Of a DNA stretch of 5,833 nt, positions 1-5,220 are shown piece after piece; the first letter of the stretch is position 1, and each line of letters opens with the position of its first letter. The DNA comes from Candidatus Ratteibacteria bacterium (lineage in GTDB: Bacteria; Ratteibacteria; UBA8468; B48-G9; JAFGKM01): contig JAQVEU010000062.1 in assembly GCA_028697565.1 (NCBI GenBank), positions 1-5,833 on the forward strand, read 5' to 3'. The position numbers and the translations under genes were made by a program. A model generated the notes under the pieces. It saw nothing but the letters and a program-made list of their open reading frames with translations. It did not search any database and had not been told where the DNA came from.

Positions 1-857
1 TAAAGGGTAGCACCCTGTTTGATAGCAAAAAAAGCCGCCTTCTGGGAGATTGAAGATGGTGCGGAGGTCGTCTGTCCCTGTATCCTGTTAACTGCATCTG
101 CTATCTCCTGTTCTGCTGCTATATAGCCAATCCTCCAGCCAGTCATTGCAAATGTTTTTGAAACAGCATTAACCACCACTGTTTGTCTTTTCATTTCAGG
201 GGAGTGTGAGGCAATGCTTATATGTGGTTTGCCATCATATATAATCTTTTCATATACCTCATCCGATATACAGAGGATGTTGTTTTCAATAAGGAGTTCC
301 GCTATGCTGTCAATCTCTTCTTTTTCATACACAATACCCGTAGGATTAGAGGGGCTGTTAAGTACCAATGCCTTTGTCTTTTTATTAATCAGCGACCTCA
401 GATGCTCTATATCTATCTTAAAGTTTTTATCCCACCGACAAAAGACAGGACTCCCACCTGCAAGGCATACCATTTCAGGATAACTTACCCAGTATGGTGC
501 AGGAATTATTACCTCGTCACCTGGGTCTAAAATCGCGAGAAATATATTGTAAAGGGAGTGTTTGGCACCATTAGAAACAACAATCTGAGAAGGAGAATAA
601 GAGAGCCCATTCTCTTTTTGTAGTTTTTCACTTATTGCCTCTCTTAGTTCTGGTATGCCTGCTGCATCAGTATACTTTGTGAACCCATCCCTTATTGCCT
701 TTATAGCATATTCCTTTATAATACGAGGGGTATCAAAGTCCGGCTCCCCCACAGAAAGGTTGATAACATCTATCCCCTTTGCTTTTAGTTCTTTTGCCTT
801 TTTGTTTATGGTTAGTGTTGCTGAGGGTTTTATATTCTTTGCCTTTTCCGATATCAT
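1..857 (-). CDS. aspC: Aspartate aminotransferase, class I fold type 1-beta (3' end missing)
   Basis: This PLP enzyme is expected to exchange the amino group between aspartate/2-oxoglutarate and oxaloacetate/glutamate in the cytoplasm. I translated 285 codons from the ATG at 857-855; the frame stays open to position 1, so the C-terminal third is outside the window, including the expected second carboxylate-binding arginine. Visible motifs are IKPSAT (9-14), GEPDFDTP near residue 40, SNGAK (95-99), PAPYWVSYPE with Trp123, NSPSNPTG with Asn171, SDEVYE with Asp199 and Tyr202, and SKTFAMTGWRIGY with PLP lysine Lys234 and Arg242. Lys234 is the same number as in the Thermus enzyme, supporting the 1-beta subgroup and this start. 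An AAGGA Shine-Dalgarno lies 6 bp upstream. Some 1-beta members also act on prephenate, so prephenate aminotransferase is a real alternative. The gene is divergent from the PEP carboxykinase gene, with which it shares oxaloacetate. Family is very likely; exact substrate is inferred. Confidence 0.9.
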   Translation of the reverse strand, partial: MISEKAKNIKPSATLTINKKAKELKAKGIDVINLSVGEPDFDTPRIIKEYAIKAIRDGFTKYTDAAGIPELREAISEKLQKENGLSYSPSQIVVSNGAKHSLYNIFLAILDPGDEVIIPAPYWVSYPEMVCLAGGSPVFCRWDKNFKIDIEHLRSLINKKTKALVLNSPSNPTGIVYEKEEIDSIAELLIENNILCISDEVYEKIIYDGKPHISIASHSPEMKRQTVVVNAVSKTFAMTGWRIGYIAAEQEIADAVNRIQGQTTSAPSSISQKAAFFAIKQGATL

Positions 858-863
858 ATTCGT

Positions 864-868
864 TCCTT
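864..868 (-). promoter_or_regulatory. Ribosome binding site of the aminotransferase gene
   Basis: On the minus strand the sequence AAGGA stands 6 bp before the ATG at 857, inside a slightly longer AAAGGAA. It supports this start, which is the first ATG in the frame after the divergent region. It abuts, by one base, the -35 hexamer of the opposite-facing promoter. Confidence 0.7.
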
Positions 869-896
869 TGACATATATATTAGCATATGCTATTAT
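868..896 (+). promoter_or_regulatory. Sigma-70-type promoter for the PEP carboxykinase unit
   Basis: A perfect -35 hexamer TTGACA (868-873) is followed after exactly 17 bp by TATTAT (891-896), one mismatch from the -10 consensus. Transcription would begin near 903 and give a leader of about 53 bases before the ATG at 956. This is the best promoter match in the window and suits the large gene downstream. It is assigned by consensus and spacing only. Confidence 0.72.
877..896. promoter_or_regulatory. Palindromic operator candidate in the divergent region
   Basis: TAGCATATGCTA (881-892) is a perfect 12-bp palindrome. The symmetry continues outward to 877-896 with a single mismatched pair (880 and 893). 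It lies in the spacer and covers the whole -10 of the forward promoter, and is next to the likely reverse -10. A dimeric regulator bound here could block both promoters. AT-rich DNA makes short palindromes by chance, so the role is inferred from position. Confidence 0.45.
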
Positions 897-900
897 TATA
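895..900 (-). promoter_or_regulatory. Possible -10 element for the aminotransferase gene
   Basis: The minus strand reads a perfect TATAAT here, which would start transcription near 888 and leave a leader of about 30 bases before the ATG at 857. No good -35 is found 17 bp upstream (the bases there read CGGGTG), so an activator or another sigma factor may be involved. A weaker alternative pairs TTGTCT (905-900) with TAATAT (882-877), also at 17 bp. The element overlaps the forward -10 by two bases. Confidence 0.4.
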
Positions 901-941
901 GACAACTTCTTAAAAATCACCCGCTCCTTATAAAAAACAAC

Positions 942-947
942 AGGGGG
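942..947 (+). promoter_or_regulatory. Ribosome binding site of the carboxykinase gene
   Basis: AGGGGG stands 8 bp before the ATG at 956. It departs from the usual GGAGG and would pair with the 16S tail partly through a G-U pair. Position is right, and no other candidate lies nearby. Confidence 0.5.
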
Positions 948-955
948 TTTATTTA

Positions 956-2842
956 ATGGAAAATGAGTATATCATTAAACTTAGAAAAAAAGTAGGTAAA
1001 GAAGAGATAAATAAACTACTGAAAATTAAAAATGAATCTATACATAAATTCATTGCTGATGCGGTTACACTCTGTCAACCAAAGGATGTTTTTATATGCA
1101 GTGATACACCCGATGAGGTTGCCCATATAAAGAATATGGCAATTGTATCAAGAGAAGAGTCCTCAGCACTTGCTATACCAGGGCATACATTCCATTTTGA
1201 TGGCTTCTATGACCAGGGGAGGGATAGGGAGGTTACAAAATTTCTTGTCCCCGAAGGAGAAGAGTTGGGTTCATCTCTTAATCAGATTGAAAGAAAGCAG
1301 GGACTTGCAGAGATAACTTCCCTCCTTAAAGGTTCTATGAAAGGGAAAACAATGATTGTAAGGTTCCTTACCTTAGGGCCTGTAAACTCTCTGTTTACAA
1401 TTCCCTGTATGGAATGTACTGACTCCTGGTATGTAGCACATTCAGTTGACCTCCTTTACAGAAAAGGGTTTGAAACATTCTGTAATATATCAGATGACAC
1501 AGCAATATTTAAGACACTACATACAGCAGGTAAACTTGATGAAAATATGATAAGCAGTGATTATGATAAAAAGAGAATCTATATTGACCATATAACAAAT
1601 GTTGTTTATAGTGTTAACACGCAGTACGCAGGCAACTCTGTAGGTTTTAAAAAACTTGCACTCCGACTTGCCATAAGAGAATCCCATAAGAATAACTGGC
1701 TTGCAGAACACTTTATGGTAATAGGAGTACACGGTAAAAACAATAGAAAAACATATCTTGCAGGGGCATTCCCAAGTGCTTGCGGCAAGACATCTACCGC
1801 TATGCTTGAAGAAGAAACAATCCTCTCAGATGATATTGCCTATGTGAGAAACATAGATGGGAAATGCAGGGCGGTTAATGTGGAGTCAGGTATATTTGGT
1901 ATCATACAGGATGTAAATCCAAAGGATGACCCTCTGATATACAGAATACTTACAACCCCCGGAGAGGTCATATTTTCTAACATTCTGATAAAAGATGCAA
2001 GGCCCTGGTGGTTAGGTATGGGAGAACCACTACCAAAAGAAGGAAGGAACTACTCCGGCTGGTGGTATGAAGGCAAGACAGATGAAAAAGGTGAAAAAAT
2101 TCTTCCAGCACACAAAAATGCACGATATACTGTAGCACTGAAATCGCTGGAAAACTGTGACCCTCAACTGGATAACCCAGCAGGTGTACAAATAGACGGA
2201 ATAATGTATGGAGGCAGGGACTATAAGGCATATGTTCCTGTCCAGCAGGGATTTTCTTGGCAACACGGAATTATTGCCTATGGAGCAGCCCTTGAGACAG
2301 AAACAACATTTGCAACACTTGGGGCAGAAGGCAGGTATGAGATAAATGTTATGAGCATCCAGGACTTTGTATCTATTCCATTAGGTAGATACATAAAAAA
2401 CTATTTAAAATTCGGAGAAGAACTGAAAGATAAGCCCCTTATATTTGGCGTTAACTATTTCCTTAAAGACAGGACAACAGGAGAATTTCTTAATGAGCGG
2501 AAAGACAAACATATATGGGTAAAATGGATGGAACTAAGGGTGCATAATGATGTGAAGGCAAGAGAAACACCTACGGGTCTTATTCCGCTATATGAAGACA
2601 TTGCTCCACTTTTCCAAAAGATAAGAGGAAAGATATATACAAAAGATGACTATGAGAAGCAGTTCACTATAAGAATACCTGAAAACCTGATGAAGATAGA
2701 GAGGGTGTGGAACTTTTGGAAAGAACTTCCTGAAGTTCCGGATGAACTGTTTGGTATATTACAGGGACAGAAAGAGCGGTTGTTAAAGGCACAGAAAGAG
2801 TATGGAGACTATGTGTCACCTGATGTCTTTGAGGTGTCATAA
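956..2842 (+). CDS. pckG: Phosphoenolpyruvate carboxykinase (GTP), archaeal-like form
   Basis: This cytoplasmic enzyme interconverts oxaloacetate + GTP and phosphoenolpyruvate + GDP + CO2, the entry step of gluconeogenesis. The protein is 628 residues, close to the usual length of about 600-625. Visible by alignment from memory to the rat enzyme: MKGKTM and ECTDSWYV in the substrate domain (128-160); metal ligands Lys232, His252 (WLAEH) and Asp293 (SDDIAYV); the P-loop AFPSACGKTS (271-280) with reactive Cys276 and Lys278; Arg421 in YGGRD; FSWQHG (433-438); a lid near 451-460; FGVNYF (497-502) in the nucleotide pocket. Two positions differ from animal enzymes: the arginine of MRSEAT is Glu447, and the third guanine-pocket phenylalanine is absent from the stretch after Phe511. 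The C-terminal part (WMELRVHNDV, YEDIAPLF, QFTIRIPENLMKIERV) resembles archaeal homologues as I remember them. It heads a unit with the LOG-family gene 3 bp downstream. All core catalytic residues I looked for are present. Confidence 0.95.
   Translation: MENEYIIKLRKKVGKEEINKLLKIKNESIHKFIADAVTLCQPKDVFICSDTPDEVAHIKNMAIVSREESSALAIPGHTFHFDGFYDQGRDREVTKFLVPEGEELGSSLNQIERKQGLAEITSLLKGSMKGKTMIVRFLTLGPVNSLFTIPCMECTDSWYVAHSVDLLYRKGFETFCNISDDTAIFKTLHTAGKLDENMISSDYDKKRIYIDHITNVVYSVNTQYAGNSVGFKKLALRLAIRESHKNNWLAEHFMVIGVHGKNNRKTYLAGAFPSACGKTSTAMLEEETILSDDIAYVRNIDGKCRAVNVESGIFGIIQDVNPKDDPLIYRILTTPGEVIFSNILIKDARPWWLGMGEPLPKEGRNYSGWWYEGKTDEKGEKILPAHKNARYTVALKSLENCDPQLDNPAGVQIDGIMYGGRDYKAYVPVQQGFSWQHGIIAYGAALETETTFATLGAEGRYEINVMSIQDFVSIPLGRYIKNYLKFGEELKDKPLIFGVNYFLKDRTTGEFLNERKDKHIWVKWMELRVHNDVKARETPTGLIPLYEDIAPLFQKIRGKIYTKDDYEKQFTIRIPENLMKIERVWNFWKELPEVPDELFGILQGQKERLLKAQKEYGDYVSPDVFEVS
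2831..2836 (+). promoter_or_regulatory. Ribosome binding site inside the end of pckG
   Basis: GAGGTG lies within the last codons of the carboxykinase gene and 9 bp before the ATG at 2846. It fixes the start of the next gene and implies translation coupled to the upstream gene from one transcript. Confidence 0.75.
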
Positions 2843-2845
2843 AAA

Positions 2846-3343
2846 ATGAAAAAAATTATTGCGGTATCAGGAAGCAATGCAGGGGATAACAACCTTACAG
2901 AAGAAATACTGAAAATCGCTGAAAAAACAGGGTACCTCATTGCAAAAAGGGGTGGTATCCTCGTATGTGGTGGACTTGGCGGGATTATGGAGGCATCAGC
3001 AAAAGGTGCAAAGAAGGGAGATGGTATTACGGTAGGAATACTTCCATGGAACAAAGAATCAGCAAATCCTTATATAGACATCCCCATTGGGACAGGAATG
3101 GGTTTTTATAGAAACAACATCATTGTCAACTCTGCTGACTGTGTTATAGGTATCTGTGGCAGATGGGGCACACTGAATGAGATAGCAATGGCTATTTCTA
3201 TTGGCAAGCCCACAATTATTATAGATGGAAGTGGTGGTGTTGCGGACCTGCTTTCAAAAGAAGATATACTCAAAATATTCAAAAAAAGGCCTATCATTGT
3301 AAAAACACCGGAAGAAGCAGTTGATACCGCCTTCTCCATATAG
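2846..3343 (+). CDS. LOG / TIGR00725-family Rossmann-fold nucleotide-binding protein
   Basis: This is a 165-residue single-domain protein of the SLOG superfamily, often annotated as TIGR00725, 'LOG family' or 'possible lysine decarboxylase'. N-terminal AVSGSNAGD (6-14) and CGGLGGIMEA (41-50) form the nucleotide-binding glycine loops. Arg89 in GFYRNN aligns with the arginine of the MHxRK motif of LOG phosphoribohydrolases, and GRWGTLNE (105-112) replaces their PGGxGTxxE motif while keeping GT and Glu112. The Arg-Glu pair used for cleaving N6-modified AMP is therefore present, but the altered glycine loop and small size fit the uncharacterised TIGR00725 branch better than true cytokinin-activating LOG. 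The start follows the carboxykinase stop by 3 bp, with a good ribosome site inside that gene, so the two are co-transcribed. Family is firm; the substrate is unknown. Confidence 0.88.
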   Translation: MKKIIAVSGSNAGDNNLTEEILKIAEKTGYLIAKRGGILVCGGLGGIMEASAKGAKKGDGITVGILPWNKESANPYIDIPIGTGMGFYRNNIIVNSADCVIGICGRWGTLNEIAMAISIGKPTIIIDGSGGVADLLSKEDILKIFKKRPIIVKTPEEAVDTAFSI

Positions 3344-3345
3344 TT

Positions 3346-3828
3346 CTAAAAAGACCATTGGAAAAAAAGCACAACAAGAGAGACAATAAAAGCAGCAAGA
3401 AGCACTCCACATATCAGCCCTACAAAATAATACCTTGGCCTGAGTTTTAGAAGGACTGATGCAATAGTTCCTGTCCATGCACCTGTTATTGGTAGTGGAA
3501 TGCCAATAAAGATAATAAGCCCTAACATCTCATAGAGTTCTATTACTTTTGACCTTTTAAGGGTATGCCTTACCAACCAATCCGAAAACTTCTTTCCATA
3601 TCTAAACCTGCCCAAGAATATAAGAACCCTGTTAAGGATAAAATAAAGCGGGATAACAGGCACAAGATTACCAACTATTGAGATGCCAAGCACCTTGAAA
3701 AAGGGTAAATTATTGTATACACCATAGGGTATCGCCCCACGTAGTTCAGAAATAGGAAGCATTGCAAGGATAAATGTTCCCAGTTCTTTGGACAGCCCCG
3801 TCATAGAAACTATAATCTGTTCTTTCAT
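3346..3828 (-). CDS. COG2426 'small multidrug export' membrane protein (Pfam Sm_multidrug_ex)
   Basis: This is a 160-residue integral membrane protein. Family marks are PISELRGAIPYG (25-36) and IPLPITGAWTG (110-120), each set in hydrophobic sequence and likely to form re-entrant or broken helices. Further hydrophobic spans lie at about 43-71, 102-125 and 134-157, and a basic stretch near 74-95 (RFRYGKK, HTLKRSK) is probably cytoplasmic. The export name is a legacy label with little support. The family has been linked by structure prediction to the DedA/VTT fold, whose bacterial members include undecaprenyl-phosphate translocases, so lipid carrier movement is a plausible alternative. It is the last gene of the minus-strand operon, 49 bp after pcm. 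I see no convincing Shine-Dalgarno before this ATG, so the start is less certain; Met9 is a possible alternative. It converges on the LOG-family gene with 2 bp between stop codons. Confidence 0.85.
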   Translation of the reverse strand: MKEQIIVSMTGLSKELGTFILAMLPISELRGAIPYGVYNNLPFFKVLGISIVGNLVPVIPLYFILNRVLIFLGRFRYGKKFSDWLVRHTLKRSKVIELYEMLGLIIFIGIPLPITGAWTGTIASVLLKLRPRYYFVGLICGVLLAAFIVSLVVLFFQWSF

Positions 3829-3840
3829 ATCTTTTATTTA

Positions 3841-3861
3841 GAGTTTTGAGTTTTCAGTTTT
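3841..3861. repeat. Three-copy heptanucleotide tandem repeat
   Basis: GAGTTTT, GAGTTTT and CAGTTTT lie head to tail, reading AAAACTN on the minus strand. The array fills much of the 49-bp gap between pcm and the COG2426 gene, 13 to 33 bases before the COG2426 start codon. Copy number can vary by slippage and would shift promoter or leader spacing without altering a reading frame. It is too short to be a CRISPR. Confidence 0.75.
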
Positions 3862-3877
3862 ATGTTTATTATTACTC

Positions 3878-4528
3878 CTAATCTCTCCAGCCCTCAACCC
3901 CTTTCAGTGGAACAAATTGACAACCACCAAGGTTTTTCTTCTCCATCATTCTGCCAAGTTTTCTCACAAGTATCAACTCCTGAAAGTATCTGTCACCTAC
4001 AGGCATTATCAGGTATCCACCATCCTTTAATTGTGCATAGAGAGAGGGCGGTATATCAGGACCTGCAGCAGTCACAATAACCCTGTCATACGGAGCAAAC
4101 TCATCCCAGCCCAGTGTCCCGTCACCTACCTTTATCTTCACATCATAGCCAAGTTCCTTCAATACTCTTGATGCCCGTTCTGCAAGTTCAGGGTCTCTTT
4201 CAACAGAGAAGACATCACAGCCTATCTCTGCAATGACTGCCGCCTGATAACCACTACCTGTGCCTATCTCAAGTACCTTCTCTGTACCTTCAAGAGCAAG
4301 TGCCTCTGTCATAAGTGCCACTATATATGGCTGGCTTATGGTCTGCCCATTTCCTATAGAAAGCGGACCATCCTCATACGCATACCCCCTTAGGTGCTCA
4401 GGAACAAATCTTTCACGGGGGACTTTTAAAAAGGCATCTATCACCTTTCTGTCCCTTATTCCACGTGAAATAATCTGGGTATCAACCATCTGTTTTCTTA
4501 TTTTTGAGAAATCGGGTCCTTTTTCCAT
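3878..4528 (-). CDS. pcm: Protein-L-isoaspartate O-methyltransferase
   Basis: This cytoplasmic repair enzyme transfers a methyl group from S-adenosylmethionine to L-isoaspartyl residues in aged proteins, starting their return to normal aspartyl. It has 216 residues, the usual size. Visible are VPRERFVPE (36-44), the family signature GQTISQPYIVA (61-71) with Ser65 at the isoaspartate site, motif I VLEIGTGSGYQAA (85-97) for the cofactor, acidic Glu110 in FSVERDPEL, VGDGTLGW (134-141), PYDRVIVTAA (146-155), and LKDGGYLIMPVG (167-178). All hallmarks are intact. The chosen ATG overlaps the upstream glycosyltransferase gene by 31 bp. The N-terminal MEKGPDFSKIRKQMV fits homologues that start about 13 residues before the conserved methionine. 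A shorter start at Met14 (ATG at 4489), just after the glycosyltransferase stop, cannot be excluded; neither start has a clear ribosome site, so coupled translation is likely. Confidence 0.95.
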   Translation of the reverse strand: MEKGPDFSKIRKQMVDTQIISRGIRDRKVIDAFLKVPRERFVPEHLRGYAYEDGPLSIGNGQTISQPYIVALMTEALALEGTEKVLEIGTGSGYQAAVIAEIGCDVFSVERDPELAERASRVLKELGYDVKIKVGDGTLGWDEFAPYDRVIVTAAGPDIPPSLYAQLKDGGYLIMPVGDRYFQELILVRKLGRMMEKKNLGGCQFVPLKGVEGWRD

Positions 4529-5220
4529 TTTATTCTGAGCACAAGAGGGAAAATAATAACCAGCAACATTTTGAAAAATCTGAGTGTATCTCTTACAGGG
4601 CTAATTTTACTTTTCTCTTTGCTATATACTGTGGTTATGGGAACTGCTCCAATTCTGTATCTTTTCCAGCTTGCCTTTATGAGAAGTTCTGATTCTGTCT
4701 CAAAGTGGGATGTTAAAAGGTGGATATTTCCAACCACGTCCTTTTTAATAAGACGAAAGCCACACTGGGTATCTGGCACCCACTGAAATGCGAAAAATGA
4801 GATAATAAGTGACATAGAGATATTGGTGAGTTGCCTTATAAAAGGCATTTCTGTCCCTTTTATCTTTCTTTTGCCCACCCATATAGAGATACCCTTATTT
4901 CTATAATATGCCCTTTCAAAAATTTCTGTATCTTCTATCTGATGCTGCCCATCACCATCCATTGTAAGGATAGCAGATATATTACCTGCCTCCCGCAGTA
5001 TATAACGAAATCCCGTCTTTAGTGCCTCTCCCTTACCCTGACATACAGGATGTTTCAATACAATAGCACCACCCTCTTCTGCCAAAAGGCCTGTCCTGTC
5101 AGAAGAACCATCATCTACTACAATAACTGTCTCAAACCTATTTTTAAGTCCTGCAACCAACCAGCCAATGGTTCTTTCTTCATTATGTGCAGGAATTAAA
5201 ACAGCAATCTCTTTATTCAT
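4498..5220 (-). CDS. Family 2 glycosyltransferase, dolichyl/polyprenyl-phosphate sugar synthase-like
   Basis: This 240-residue GT-A fold enzyme is expected to move a sugar from a nucleotide sugar to an acceptor, probably a polyprenyl phosphate, at the inner face of the membrane. Domain marks: LIPAHNEE (8-15) at the nucleotide site, VVDDGSSD (34-41), QGKGEALKTG (61-70), the metal-binding DGDGQH (88-93; the DxD-like motif), DTQCGFRL (150-157), and FETESELL (173-180), an order typical of the DPM1/DPG-synthase-like group. There is no multi-helix C-terminal domain; a hydrophobic stretch at about 216-230 flanked by basic residues suggests membrane association. The ATG lies inside the end of recG with an 8-bp overlap (ATGAATAA), and AGAGGT stands 9 bp upstream. 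The end overlaps pcm. Sugar and acceptor cannot be read from the sequence; a role in surface polysaccharide or lipid-linked sugar is inferred from family. Confidence 0.88.
   Translation of the reverse strand: MNKEIAVLIPAHNEERTIGWLVAGLKNRFETVIVVDDGSSDRTGLLAEEGGAIVLKHPVCQGKGEALKTGFRYILREAGNISAILTMDGDGQHQIEDTEIFERAYYRNKGISIWVGKRKIKGTEMPFIRQLTNISMSLIISFFAFQWVPDTQCGFRLIKKDVVGNIHLLTSHFETESELLIKASWKRYRIGAVPITTVYSKEKSKISPVRDTLRFFKMLLVIIFPLVLRIKWKKDPISQK

Noticed and set aside
655..933. Forward open frame of 92 codons spanning the aminotransferase start and the divergent region
   Set aside because: It lies antisense to the well-conserved aminotransferase N-terminus, and its product resembles no family I know.
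903..955. Riboswitch or attenuator in the carboxykinase leader
   Set aside because: The leader of about 53 bases is short, and I find no stable stem or known aptamer pattern in it.
1517..2266. Several reverse open frames inside the carboxykinase gene
   Set aside because: They overlap one another and run opposite to an unmistakable enzyme gene; their products show no recognisable domain.
3106..3478. Reverse open frames across the LOG-family gene and the convergent junction
   Set aside because: They shadow two conserved genes and encode no recognisable protein.
3841..3861. CRISPR or attachment site
   Set aside because: The units are only 7 bp with no spacers, and no integrase, cas gene or tRNA is nearby.
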